Shown here in pieces: positions 22,053 to 34,065 of a stretch of 64,000 bases of DNA. Location of the stretch: NCBI GenBank assembly GCA_028583415.1, contig CM053270.1, positions 1,688,001 to 1,752,000 of the forward strand, given 5' to 3'. The notes under the pieces are model-generated. The model saw nothing but the letters and a program-made list of their open reading frames with translations, did not search any database and was not told the origin of the DNA. Source of the stretch: Protea cynaroides. Its lineage: Eukaryota > Streptophyta > Magnoliopsida > Proteales > Proteaceae. Position 1 is the first letter of the stretch; each line of letters opens with the position of its first letter. The position numbers and the translations under genes are program-made.

Positions 22053-22494
22053 GTATGGTCCCTACTGTTTCATGTTTTTAGAGCTTTCTAACTAGGTTTT
22101 TGCTCTTTTACATCATTTTCTTCAAATTAAACGTTTTCTAATCGTAAAAATTTCATTTTTATTGGGGGCTTTTGATATTGGCCACCCAACGGACGAAAGC
22201 CCTAAAAAATATTTGAGTTTCATTGGTTGGTCATCGAGAAACTTGAAAATTTCCATTTTTGCCCTAATTTCGATGTTTTTTCGATTTTATTGAAATTTCT
22301 TCAAATTTGTTCTCTCAATTTGAAATTTCCAACTGTATGAACCTTGCAGGGTAGTTTAGAACCTATGTAAGTCCTCCTGCCCAAATGTATGGGTGAAAAG
22401 TGAGGCTTTTGACCAATTTATGCCGTTATAATGCCAAAAATTTTGGGTTTTTCATCATTACTAATCTATTATCTATTTTTCTTTGTTTTGGCAG
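22053..22494 (+). other. Candidate 5' UTR intron of the antisense gene
   Basis: Donor CTACAG|GTATGG at 22053 and acceptor TTGTTTTGGCAG at 22494, six bases before ATG. The intact copy at 58539 has the same arrangement on the minus strand (pyrimidine tract, TTTGCAG, a short spacer, ATG). The acceptor is well supported by conservation, the donor less so. Confidence 0.5.
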
Positions 22495-22499
22495 CTAAC

Positions 22500-23762
22500 A
22501 TGGCTCGTACCAAGGTGCCTAGGGTTCATGACCAAGTTCGTTTCTGCTCTAACGAGGCTGAAGCTCAGTATGCTCGCTATGCGCGTAAGAAGGTAGAGGG
22601 GGGTCGTCATGTGGACTTGGCTAGTCTAGCCTTGTTCGATGTGGAGCGGGCATTTGGTGACATGGGCTGGCTTCCGGTGATTACCTATGACGCTTGTACC
22701 CATCCAGATCTGGTGAGACAGTTCTATTGTAATCTCCAGGTGGTGGGAGATCACAATGACACTGAGAGGGGTAGGGAGCTCAGGATCATGAGCTACGTCA
22801 AAAGAGTAGAGGTTTCCTTTGACTGCCAGCAGCTAGCTGATCTTTTGGGCATATAACATGACGGCCCTTTGGTGTACTGTGCTCCCAGGGAGCCTCAGTT
22901 CCTTTCTTTAGGGATGCATACTGAGATTGACCGTCAGCTTCTCAGAGAGGATCGCTGGAAGATGAAAGCGATCAACCTACGTCCAGAGCCACGGGTGTAC
23001 TGTAAGATCATCCAGCACAATCTGATACCCCAGAGTGGACATTATGAGAGGATCTCCCAGTTGACCCAGTTTGTCCTTTACTGCATTTATATTAGGCAGC
23101 CTATCTGCCTTCCTTACATTATCATAAGGACGATGATCTGTGCTACACTGCCTGGTCAGGTAGGCAACCTGCCCTACGAACGCCTGATCACTACACTGCT
23201 TACCCGCCTAGGTGTTGATTTAGTGGATGAGAGGATTTAGGAGAAAACCTTCTCATCAGCTCTGGACTGGGAGGCCATCTGTAGGATGGGCATGCAGGAT
23301 GCTCAGGTCAGTGATGATGAGAGGAACGCTCTGGTGCGTCCTCGTACTCGGGTGGAGATAGCTGACCCTAAGGCAGCAGTGGCAGTAGCAGGAGCAGGGG
23401 TTCATGGGGGTGAGAATGAGGATGAGGATGAGCATCGTATGTACATGGATGTAGACTCTATCTCTCCTCCATCACCTACACATACTACTGGAGCTGGTCC
23501 TTCACATGCAGCTGATCCTTTACACCCACCTTCTGATGACATGATGGGGCTACTGCGTGAGATTAGAGAGGCTCAGCACATGTCTGATCTGAGAGTGGGA
23601 GAGCTTCTAGATGTTCAGTGCGTGACTGATCAGCGGGTGGCTGATCTCACAGCTAGTCTCCAGACGACCCAGACTCAGGTAGCCTAGTTGACTAGGGTGT
23701 ATGCTGAGGACTATGACAGAGATCGCGAGGCACCTCCTCCTCCATCACCTCCAGCTTCGTGA
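22500..23762 (+). pseudogene. Antisense transposon gene (PF20167-type), three stops
   Basis: Reads MARTKVPRVHDQVRFCSNEA, then YARKKVEGGRHVDLASLALF, FGDMGWLPVITYDACTHPDL, VRQFYCNLQVVGDHND, FDCQQLADLLGI; after a stop, RVYCKIIQHNLIPQSGHYE, RQPICLPYIIIRTMICATL, an acidic linker with DEDEHRMYMDVD and a tail with LQTTQTQVA and YAEDYDRD. In-frame stops lie at about 22853, 23238 and 23685; otherwise it is collinear with the intact 415-residue copy at 57292-58539. The MARTKVP start is preferred over the upstream ATG at 22431 because a conserved splice acceptor lies immediately before it. It is antisense to its host element, between PBS and gag. The N-terminal two thirds resemble PF20167; the C-terminus is a predicted coiled coil. 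Role unknown. Confidence 0.85.
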
Positions 23763-24030
23763 TATGTATTGTCTTTTATTTTCTTTTGTACTACTGAGTA
23801 ACTGTCCAGATTGTGGACTGTACTCCACTTGATATGTATATATACATTTGTTTTTCACTCGAGTGTATATGAACTTGTTTCTCATTTAATAGATGCATTA
23901 TTCTCTTTTCAACCTTGTCTCAAACAACACTGGTGCTTATAGTGTGTTATTATTACAGCTTTTAGTTTTATCCTATCTCAGTTTACGAGTGTTTGTGAAA
24001 GTATACTGGTTTAACAGACAAGGCCTGAGA
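23763..24030. other. Leader between antisense gene and PBS
   Basis: Non-coding. Contains the conserved hairpin at 23798-23822 and AT-rich sequence; corresponds to 12492-12755. Confidence 0.6.
23798..23822. promoter_or_regulatory. Conserved hairpin between PBS and antisense gene (copy 3)
   Basis: Core GTCCAGATTGTGGAC with GTAACT and TGTA flanks. Confidence 0.55.
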
Positions 24031-24042
24031 GCTCTGATACCA
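24031..24042 (-). other. Primer binding site (initiator tRNA-Met type)
   Basis: Complement of TGGTATCAGAGC, three bases from the 5' LTR end. Confidence 0.95.
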
Positions 24043-24045
24043 AGT

Positions 24046-26352
24046 TGTCACACCCTAATTCCGCACTATTCAGAATGGTGTGATGAACTGTCAATAAACC
24101 AATGGTTCAACCAGGATCTCGTATAGAGAGAGATATGTGTTAACTAAACCATGCACATTCACAATAATAATCAGAGTAAATACACAATAGCGGAAGTCTT
24201 AATATTAAATGATCCGAGAATCTAAATGTGATAATCATAAATAAAATACCCAATTATCTGTCATAGACTGAAACATAAGTAAATAAAATATTTGATTACA
24301 TTTCCTTAATAATCCAAATAAAAATTTAATCGAAAACGCATGAGTTGCACTCACATGACGAGTCATGCGTCTCCACTATATCTTTAGTGTCCATCGCTGC
24401 AACATGCCCGTAGGTAGGAGCATTCATATAATCATCCACAGTTGTACCTGCGTCATCAACTAAAATATTCAAATTCGAAAGGGTGAGCACACATCACGGC
24501 TCAGTGAGCAAACAAAACAATGCAACAAACATATGCATGCGTTCAATTCATATCTATGGTTTGTTTATGAGTTTGCAATGTGCAATAGAAAAGTTTGGAG
24601 GCCGCTTTATATCTATACATGAGTGTGTGAAGACGCCCAATGAAAACGGCACCGTCGTCCCACATGCACCCACTATGATACAATATACCCAATGAAAACG
24701 GCATTGCAGTACCGGTTGCATCATACCAACACGTAAACCCCTATTGACGAGGGCTTGCAAACTGGGCTCGCAACTAACCAATCCTAATGTCAAATAGTGT
24801 ATCCAAGGCCTCACCCCAGCATCCCTCAATACATCCATAGAGATAGAGCTAAGGCCCCCGGCAGAGTCAGAGACTACACGGTCCGAGCCAACCTCCCCTG
24901 ATGCCCTAAGACGTAATAGCTCTGCTAAGGTAATGGCGATATGACGATGTTAGTGGACTAGACTTGTGTAGAGACATGGTACAATATACCCAATGAAAAC
25001 GGCATTGCAGTACCGGTTGCACCATCCCCTACTCACATTTAAGTACACTAACCAAACACAAACATTCACATGCTTATTCCTATCATCATCATCATCATCA
25101 TCATGTTATAAACAACGAAGTTAAATATGCATGAACAGTAATAATAGAAATATTTGGTGACATGTTAAATGCACAATACACGTATACAAGCATAGAATCA
25201 TTCACAGTATTGGAATCAATAAATAAAACAGCTTATTATTAGCCCATTAGTTTAGGTCTTGTTCCCTCACCTTTGATTAAGTGTAAATCCTCTTTCAAGC
25301 TTTAAGAATCACTATTATATCACTAAAAAGACCTAACAAGTTGATAGAATTTAATTAAAATTTATTCCAAAAATTTTAAGCTTGTTGTAATGCTAGGGTC
25401 GCAGGTTGGGTCGCAGGTTGGGTGGCAGGTTTCTGCGACCCCAGGGTATAGGTTCGATCATAGGGTCGGTTATCCTATCGACCCTAGGTGCGACCGCAGC
25501 CTCCCTGGACTTCCTGAGAGCATGGGGTCGATCCTGTGGTCTGGTAGGGTCAGTTCCCAATCGACCCTACGTGCGATCGCACGTGGTTTGAGTTGACCAT
25601 TCTTTCTACAGTCCAATCTTTCATATTTGGGTCCTTTGGCTTACTTCCATAGTCCATCCTATAATTGTTCTATGGCTTAAAACTCCAAGTTACTCACTTT
25701 ACTTAGTTTTCAATGATTTCCTCCATGGTTTCCATTGGAATTTATCCATGGATAGATGATTTGGATTTCTCCTAGATCATATTCTCTTCATGAACTATTC
25801 TAAGGTCTTAAACAATTCATGGAAAATATATTCATACCTGAGGGTTGCTGAGATTCAGAGGTTTCTCTGAATTCCTTCTCCTTAGTCTTTTTCTCCACTT
25901 TCCTTATCTTCTCCTTCTCCTTTCTTTCTCTCACTTTCAATTAGGGTTTCAAAAGGAGTGAAAAGTGGCTAAGAGACGTCCTATTTATAGAGGAAACCTC
26001 CCAAAATAAGTCCCATTGAGATTAGGAAAGAATCCCCTTGAAATTGGGAAAGTTTCCTAATTACGATTTTAGTCGGTGATCCTAGGGTCGATGCTAGGGT
26101 CGCAGATCCCGTCGACCCTAGGGTCTCAAGTCATCCGACCCTAGAACTGAAGTCATGGGTCTAACTTTAGGTTGAGGTGGGGTCGACCCTAGCTGTTTAG
26201 GCATGCGACCCTACCCTCAATTTTACTGTTTGTGGGTCAGTTTCATACCTGGTCTTGCGATTTCTTTCACGCACTTGGTCCACTTGGCTCGACCATGATA
26301 GGTTGAACTGGTACAAGGTGGTAAGGCCGGTTAGTTTGTTACAGGTCTTACA
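24046..26352 (-). mobile_element. 5' LTR of minus-strand Tekay-like element (GGGTCGA subfamily)
   Basis: 2307 bp, TGTCACACCC to ACAGGTCTTACA on the plus strand. GGGTCGA/CGACCC clusters lie at 25390-25575 and 26085-26215, flanking the promoter/leader. It is the partner of 14501-16702. The flank beyond 26352 (CCAGC...) is copia-like sequence; the matching target duplication would lie in the N gap. Confidence 0.95.
25837..25990 (-). promoter_or_regulatory. LTR promoter and leader: TATA box plus splice donor
   Basis: In element orientation CTATAAATAG (25980-25990 side), about 140 nt of leader and then CAG|GTATGAA with the candidate intron starting at 25837. Confidence 0.55.
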
Positions 26353-26519
26353 CCAGCAGCCAAACGGATGCGCCTTTGTTGTCTGTAGGCTTGCAGGTGG
26401 TGTCTGCTGTTGTTGGCTGGCCAAATCCATGAAAATCAAATTTTATTTTATTCTTTAATCTGATTCTTAATGTATCAGATCGGTGGATGGGTGGCTGATA
26501 CCCTGCTCTGATACTATAA
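26353..26519 (-). other. Leader and start of a decayed copia-like element
   Basis: Minus strand shows GCTCTGATACTA (26505-26516), close to the complement of an initiator tRNA-Met PBS. Beyond it is an ORF start, MDLASQQQQTPPASLQ, cut at 26352 by the Tekay-like LTR. The identity is tentative. Confidence 0.4.
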
Positions 26520-27000
26520 TGTAAGATTTCTACCAATTTACTGAAGGACAATGTGAAAAATAAATACCTCCAACATTGTGACCTATTCCAGCCATTGTCC
26601 GTCCAACCGATGTCGTCCTCTTTCTTGTCTCTGCTTTCCACGCCTGTCTCTATGATCAAAAGGGAAGAAAGGGAGAGGGTTTCTATGCACTCACTTTTTT
26701 CCCAAATAGAGAACGTGATGGTGTTCTCAATTGTTTTAGTGTGCACAGGACCCTACCCATTAGTATTTATAGATCAACCGTCTCCTCCCATCAAGGATGG
26801 ATGGTGATTTGGGTGCCACTTGTCCCTTAGATGCGACGCTCATAACTCTTTCTAACGGAGATGCCATATATGGATCAGAGTGGCATGTGGGCCACTTACT
26901 CACACTCTCACTTTTGATGCATTTAGTTTAAATGCGAGCTTCTGATCATTTATTTTTTTCAAGTTCAGCTTTACAAGTTCAAGTTTCGTTGTCTCCAAAG
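26520..27000 (-). mobile_element. Probable LTR of a copia-like element, outer end uncertain
   Basis: The plus-strand sequence starts TGTAAGATTTC next to the PBS-like site. A TATA box (GTATTTATAG at 26763-26772, minus strand CTATAAATAC) lies inside. I cannot place the outer LTR end. Confidence 0.4.
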
Positions 27001-27984
27001 CCGTTGATTCACTTCAGTTATTAGAATAGGGATCAGAGAAGGTGATTGCGTCCAAGCTAAAAAGTGGTGGGAGACGAAGAGGTGAAATGAGGTTTTACAG
27101 GTTTTCAATAAAAAGAGCAAAATGATAACTTCACATGAAGTTAAGGTCAATCTTGCCATTTGAAAGTTTTCAAACAGTAGACGTCATATTTTAACGGAGA
27201 GAAGCTGACGGAGTGGGGTACGGTGTTATAAGTACTATATTGTAAGGGATGTTTATTGGATTGACTGGCATGCTATGTCAATCGGGCAATACAGAGGTGA
27301 GGTCTATAAAAATTTCCCATAAAAAAAAAAATACTTCATCCATCATGCACCTCCAAAACAAAGATAGTAAGTTGGCAACAACACTTTGTTATATTCCCCA
27401 AGGTTAGTCTAGAATATGGATAGTGGCGGAGTTCGTAGAACTTTGAAGTCAAAACCCACTTTCAGCAACCACTTGGAGATGGTATGGAATTCTTCGTTTG
27501 TCTTTGGATTTAGGCTTGTGATCTAGTTCTTCCTCTTCTAATGATGAACTTCTCTTAAGAGGCATGGATTCCTCTAATACGGGTCCTTCGCTTGATGTAA
27601 GCTCTGAGCACTCAAATATTCCTGCAATTTATACACGACCATCGTGGCAGTTCCAAGTTGTTCCTGGCAAGCGTGCCATACCCATTTGAAAATCATCTTT
27701 TGCTGGTATGTTAAGAATAAAAAAAAATCAACGAAAACGAGAAATCTACCTAAAGAAAATGAGAAATCATCTTCAACTGTATGGTTCTTGCTGGGGTTCT
27801 GTAGGGGAGAAGCGGTTGCCGATGGAACGTCGTCGGGAGAGTGGTCTTGACTCTTCTTCTCTTCCCTTTCTTCCTCTTTCGTTTTTAATTTTTTTTAAAT
27901 GGACAAACCCTAATCAATAATCCCTTTTATATTGATAAGGTTTTGGGGGTCAAAAAGACTCCCTTGTCCTCAATTTCTCATTCT
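27001..27984. other. Unassigned stretch
   Basis: No recognisable gene or repeat. A short plus-strand reading near 27561-27690 (MDSSNTGPSLDVSSEHSNIP then TRPSWQFQVVPGKRAIPI) could be an exon relic, but the evidence is too thin for a call. The right end meets the poly-T end of the LINE. Confidence 0.4.
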
Positions 27985-30565
27985 AATTTCTAAATTTTTT
28001 TGGTAAAGAGAGAATCTATTGAGAAGAGAGGTTAGTAACCAAGGCTTTATTTACATCACCACCATGAAGCCAAGGAGTAGAGAGCAGCCAATCAACCAAC
28101 CTCGAAATGGTTGAGGGCTTCCTGGCAAGGGTATGAGCTACAATGTTTGCTCCCCTTGGAATAAATGAGAACTTACATTCTTGACAGGAAGACGCCAACA
28201 TAAGGATACCTTCAATAATAGGTTGAAGAGCAACCTCACATGAATGGTTAGTAGAAGACAAGATGTCAACAACAAGGTTGCAATCAGACTCAATAGAGAT
28301 TTCCTGGCAGTTCAAAGAAGTGGCACACTGTAAAGTTGATCTAATGGCATAAGCTTCCCTAATTTTTGAAGACGTAAACATCAGATTGCTAGAGATCGCC
28401 TTAATAATGTAACCTTGGTGGTCATGAAGGAGGAAACGGATTCCACTGGATTTTTTTTTATCAAGATTGGCATTGATATTGATCAATATACAACCATGCC
28501 GATTAGGAGCTTTATCAGTTGAAGACACCACTGACTGACGGTTTTGAGGTTTGCCAACAAATGAAAGGGAAACTTCATAAAATTCCTAATGAGCAAACTC
28601 AGCTTTGATGATGACATCCATGGGATTGCAATCTTGATTTTTAAATATAAAACCATTCCGGGCCTTCCATAGGTGCCAACAGATGAAAGAGGCAAGGCTA
28701 AAAGCTCTATTGGCTTATGATCTTGAGGAATGAAAGAGAGAGTTCTAGCTCCCGATCCATTGAAATAGTTTCATATTATTCTCTACGTGAATTCTGTGAG
28801 AAAGAGATGAACCATACCAAACAACCTAAGCAAAGTGGCAAGATAGAAGAATATGCTCCACCAATTCTAAATGGGCACCACATCATCTGCAACTATAATC
28901 ATATTTCAGATTCCTTTGAAGAAGACCCTCACCCAAAGCAACGCCATCATTACAAGCCTTTCAAAGAAAATTTTTAATCTTTGGGAGGGATTGCAATACC
29001 AAATTCACTACCAAATCTCCCTTGGAATGTGCTGCCAAAAGTGATATTTAAATGAAAATGGGGCCGAAATATTAGCTTGATCCCTATTTACATCTTTTGC
29101 ACCTGCCCAAATTAGTCAATCCTCTTTGGGAAAAATTCTAAGGGGAATGTCAAGAATAGCATTAGCATCATTTGGGAGAAAAAAAAATCTCAGTGATATC
29201 TTTTTTCCAGACTCTATTTAAGGGATCAATAAGGTCTTTGACAAGAACAAGAGGACAATTTTGAATTCTTGGCTGACCCACTTTCCAATTGGGAAGATTG
29301 GGGATCCAATGATCTTCCCAAATGTTGATTTTATCCCCAATTCCAACCTGCCAAATGAGTCCTTCTAAGAGGGTAGATCTGCCTTAAAGAATACTTTTCC
29401 ATGCAAGAGAAGTGTTGCTTCCAGCTTTTACTTTAAGAAAACAGGAATTAAGAAAGTATAATGATTTGAAAATTTTGGCCCAGTTTGACTCTGGATTTTT
29501 CCAAATTCTTTTCCAAATTCTCCAAGCAAGTTTAGTAAGAAAAGCTTTGTTCTACATAATAAGATCTCTCAAGCCCAAACCACATTTTTCTTTTGATCTA
29601 CATAGTCTTCTCCAAGAGATCTAAGGGATGCCTGATTTATTGTCATTTGACCTCCAGAAAAACTTAGTAGTTTCTTTCTTGATGGTTTTATGATAAGAAG
29701 GGGAGATTAAAATGGGAGCTAGCAAAGTTTGACATAAAGAGGATGGTAGACTTTAAAGGAATTTCTTTACCAACCTAAGAGAAGAGGTTTGATTTCCATC
29801 CTTCTAGCTTATTTGTAATTTTTTCCAAAGTGTGATTGAAGGCATCCTTCTTAACAGCACCAAATTCAGAAGGCAATCCCAAGTATTTTGAAGGGCCATT
29901 CCCATAAGGCATTTTAAGAATCTAAGAGATCCATCTCTTAAATCTGGATGGAGTGTTTGGACAACAAACCATAGAGGACTTTTTAAGATTAATCCTTTGC
30001 CCAAAAGCCTCACAGTAAATGTCAAGACATCTCTTAAGAGTCATGATATGGTTCAGATTAACCTTTAACAAAAGCAAACAACCATCTACAAAGAACAAAT
30101 GAGTAATAGGAGGAGAAGAAAACCGAGGTTTAATACCTTGAATATTATTTTCCTCCACTTCCTTTTGGATAAGAGATGATAAAACTTGCACACAAAATAA
30201 AGATGGTAGGAAAGAGTGGATCTCCATGTTGAATTCCTCTAGAGGGAATAATATTTCCATGTTCCACCCCATTTATGACGAGAGTGTATGAGACTGAAGA
30301 AATAATACTCATAACCAAAGAAACCCATTTCGAGTCAAAACCAAACTTTAGGAGAAGAGCTTCAATAAAATTCCATTCCAGTTTATCATATGTTTTCTGC
30401 ATAACAATTTTAATGGGAATACAGAGGACTTCCCCTTTTTCCTATTCATAATGAAATTAAAAGATTCATGAGCAATAAGAATATTGTCTAATATAAGTTT
30501 AGTGGGAATAAAAGCAGACTGTGAAGGATTAATAAGCTCAAACAGAAAAGGCAGGCTTTAAACTA
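27985..30565 (-). pseudogene. LINE (L1-type) 3' part: reverse transcriptase, zf-RVT, RNase H
   Basis: On the minus strand from 30565: FELINPSQSAFIPTKLILDN, MQKTYDKLEWNFIEALLLKF, VINGVEHGNIIPSRGIQHGD, then THLFFVDGCLLLL where the catalytic FADD is altered to FVDG, and GQRINLKKSSMVC. Next comes a zinc-binding RT-associated region (WEDHWIPNLPNWKVGQPRI), then a plant LINE RNase H domain (INANLDKKKSSGIRFLL, YAIRSTLQCA, IESDCNLVVDIL, IPRGANIVAHTLARK) ending at 28016. A short poly-T at 27985-27996 is the expected 3' poly-A end. Several stops and frameshifts break it. The 5' half, including the endonuclease, is absent: a copia LTR starts at 30566. LINE proteins nick target DNA and prime reverse transcription there; this copy is dead. 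Confidence 0.85.
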
Positions 30566-30863
30566 TGTTAAATTTACAGCTTATATGCCTTGTCAATACA
30601 GCTCATACTTACTCAGCAACTCATACATGGTGTTACAGCTCATACATAGTCGGTTTTGATAGTAAATTGAAATTATCGGGATTTCCTTCTTTAACTGACT
30701 AAAAATTACTTAACTTAGGGACCATGATATTTTTTTATAATCTATATATAGATCTGATGTAAAAAGTCATATACACAATACAATACAAGGTCTCTGCAAG
30801 CCTTGTCAAGAACTTTGATTCTTTCTCATCTTCTTCATTTATATACTCTATTTATTTTTAACA
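30566..30863 (+). mobile_element. 5' LTR of Ty1/copia element
   Basis: 298 bp with terminal inverted ends TGTTAAA and TTTAACA, directly followed by a PBS variant. Inserted into the LINE reverse transcriptase; the left flank is AACTA. The 3' LTR is not in the window. Confidence 0.8.
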
Positions 30864-30875
30864 TAGTATCAGAGC
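30864..30875 (+). other. Primer binding site (initiator tRNA-Met type, one mismatch)
   Basis: TAGTATCAGAGC, one base different from TGGTATCAGAGC, immediately after the LTR. Confidence 0.8.
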
Positions 30876-30938
30876 CTATCCTAGGTTTCTGAGAGTTTTT
30901 TGCTTTCATATTCTCCTTCCTCTTGCAAACTCGAAGCT

Positions 30939-31999
30939 ATGATGTTGTTAGAAAACAATCACACTGGAACGCTCGATCTAAAGCAACTATTTCAAGCACA
31001 CAACCTTTTGATCTTGCACACACCGTTACGCACCAATGGACAAATATGAAAATGGTCCACCAATTCAGACCATTTTCAATTGCTCAAACTATCTTGCATG
31101 GTCTCAAGCTATGCTTAGCTTTCTCAAAGGCAAAAAGACTTGGCGTTATGTCACTAGGAATATCACTATTCCAACACAACAATCCGAAGAAAGTAATGAA
31201 AAAATCCAAGACCATCTTGAAGAATCGGATAGCAAAAATCACCAAGCTATCACGTGGTTTTGCAATTCTTGTGTTCCTTCTATTAATGTTTAATTCAAAC
31301 GGTACGAGATTGCAAAAGACGTGTGGTATTTGTTATCCTTACGGTATACCATAGCTGATATTGCTCATCAATATCAGATCTTAAACTCCATGGCAAACCT
31401 CAAATAAGAGCAAGGTCAACTCATAGCAGATTTTCTTTCTCAAATGCAATCCCTTTGGGATCAACTGTCAATGTCTGAACCAAAATGGAAATCCTCTGAG
31501 GATGCTATACTCTTTCAAACATACCGTGATCAATGACGATTGATGCAGTTTCTCATGGCTCTCCATCAGAATTTTGAGCCAGTCAGAGCTTCTCTTCTAC
31601 ATCGTGTTCCTCTGCCCTCTTTGGAGAAAGCAATCGCTAAACTTATCTCTGAGGAAACACGACTCGGCATTGGAAAAAACAACAATCTCACTGATGCAGT
31701 TCTAGTAGTACCTCCTTCTACGAATCAGTCCTTCTGTAAATTCTACCGCCAGAGTGGACATTTGACTAAGGATTGTACAGAACTTCAAAATTTTACTTTC
31801 CAACACTGTCATAATAAGGGTCATTATTCACCTCAATACTGTAAAAAAACCAGTCCTAATTTTCTCCTCGTTATTCAACTACAGTTACTTCTGAATCTTC
31901 ATTACATATTGCATCTGCCACACCTACTAGTGAGCTTGAGTCTGTACTCAAATAGGTTTTGTCCAAAACCAGTTCTCTATCTACTACTTTGTTTATCAC
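30939..31999 (+). pseudogene. copia gag with zinc knuckle, cut by solo LTR
   Basis: MDKYENGPPIQTIFNCSNYL, AWSQAMLSFLKGKKTWRYVT match the N-terminal copia Gag domain. Further on come IAKLISEETRLGIGK and two knuckle-like motifs: CKFYRQSGHLTKDC (CX2CX4HX4C) and CHNKGHYSPQYC. Frameshifts occur near 31290 and 31530. At 31999 (target site ATCAC) it is interrupted by a Tekay-like solo LTR, and protease resumes at 48718. Gag would package the element RNA. The true ATG is uncertain; 30939 is the first in the leader. Confidence 0.8.
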
Positions 32000-34065
32000 T
32001 CTAAGACCTGCACTCCATAAACCCGGTCTAAACCTTGATTTCATGTCATAGCAGGTCTTTCGATCATCACCGGGCCAGACGGGACGAGCGGATGACAATC
32101 AGGTACAAAATCAGACCAAAGACGGTCAATTAATTGTGATTTTATGTTGACCGGTCGATAGTACCGGTCTTGGTACCGGTCGACCGGTGTAGTCTGCGTA
32201 GCAGACTACGGAGATCTAGAAATCTGATTCTACGGGTCCCACTTTCCTAAACCCTAATCCCTGGACCTTTCTAATCCTAATAGGGTTACTAAACCCTAAT
32301 CCTAGCCTATATAAACACCTCTAACCCTCCTCAAATCCTTTCCATCAACCCTTACAAACCCTAGAAAGGAAAAGGAGATTGGAGAAGGAGAAGGAGCTAG
32401 GAAGAAGAAGGAAGTGCCGCCATTGCTGTTCGACGATGCTCACCTTACGACAGTCGACGGTAAGTGTTTGAATCATCCCTCTTACATTGTGACTCTAGGA
32501 TAGCTTGTATGGTTGGATCAATACTATGCAAAGCAGGTATTGATCTAAACCCTAATTGGCCATTAAACCCTAATTTGCTGTCAAACCCTAGATTCGAGTT
32601 CTAGGATGATTATCATTGAAACTAGACTTGAATGAGTTGAAAACAACTCTAAATCAAAGCTCAGACATAGAATGGATAGGAGAAACCTTGGAAACCATGG
32701 AGAATGATCGACGACAGTTGAAAAACCTAAAGTATGGTCTTCCGGAGACATACCAGTCGACCATACTGGTCGCCAGTTTTCCCACAGAGCTGCGACCGGT
32801 ATGTTGCGACCGGTCAGCTCTGAAAGGCTGGTTTGAGCTCTGTTGGTTTTTTCGACCAACGTGAAACCTTAAGAAACTATTCTAATTAAACCCTAATATT
32901 ATGTAGGACCTTGTGATATTCCGTTTAGATCTTGTGTCGTGGAGCAAGCAATCAAACGAGCGTCAGGTAAGGGAATTTGACCTAAGCTCTAATAATTAAT
33001 GGACAGTAAATCTTTGTTAATAACCCTGAATATATGATGTGATGTTTGTGCATATTCACATGTCATCTTTTATTTCCAGTTATTATTATTGTTCATGTAT
33101 ATTCCATATGATAGGATGTGATTGTTAGGCATGTGATTATTTTCGTTGGTGTGTGGAATGGGAAGGGCCTGGGCCTGGGATCATTCCTCACACTGGCACC
33201 TTTTGTAGTATCATATCTTAGCATGCTTGGTACGGGTGGGGTATCAGGGGAAGGTCGTGGCACTGTGGTCTATGTCATGTTGATTGTTGGCCTGGCCATG
33301 ATGATGTGGCATTGTGGTCTCCGACATATGGGCGCTGGCCTGGCCACGATGCTTTAGCTCTATCTCTATGTCGTAGGGAGTTATGTTGGGATAGGGTCTA
33401 CCTGCGTATTGTTCTGTCTTAGTATGCTTGTTGCGGGTAGGGTATCAGGGGGAGGTGAGGCATTGTGGTCTCCAGCCTAGTCTGCATGCTCTAGCTCTAT
33501 CTCTATGCCGTAGAGGGCTGTACTGGGATGGAGCCTACATTGATGACATATAGGATTGGTTAGTTGTGAGCCCAGTTTGCAAGCCCTAGCCAATAGGGGC
33601 TTATGTATTGGTATGGGTAGAGTATCAAGGGAGGTACGGGTATACCTTAGCTCTATCTCTATCCCATGATGGGTGCATGTGGGTCGGTGGTGGTGTGATC
33701 TACTGTGCGGTGCCACACACTCATGTATAGAGGTGCGGGGGCCTCCAATCCTTTCTATAGCACATTGCAAACTTAAACCAGACCATAGCATAAAATGATT
33801 GTTACTCATGCATAACATTGTGAAACTGTCTGATTGTCTTACTGAGCTAAGTTGTGAGCTCACCCTTTATATATACATTGGTTTTAGATGTTGATGCAGG
33901 TTACACGGTGGACGACTACGTGAACGCTCTGGCGTATGGTGGCGTTGATGCCCTGGATGTACAGGCAGGAGAGGACGAGCATGACACTTCATGCGAGTGT
34001 TCTTTCTGCGTGTACCTTTAATTGGATTTTTATTTATTTTAATTATTTTCAGTTGGATTAAAGTG
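32000..34065 (+). mobile_element. Tekay-like solo LTR, left piece (ACCGGT subfamily)
   Basis: Starts TCTAAGACC (TG mutated to TC) and matches the 54680 LTR throughout: ACCGGTCGACCGGT cluster at 32145-32195, TATA CTATATAAAC (32307-32316), leader, donor ACG|GTAAGTG (32460), second cluster (32750-32815), TAGCTCTATCTCTAT blocks. It is interrupted after AAGTG (34061-34065) by the 14.4 kb element and resumes at 48482. Flanking ATCAC (31995-31999 and 48718-48722) with no internal domain shows it is a solo LTR. Confidence 0.93.

Noticed and set aside
27561..27850. Possible host-gene exon (MDSSNTGPSLD...)
   Set aside because: A single short frame with a nearby stop, no splice context or domain; reported only as unassigned DNA.
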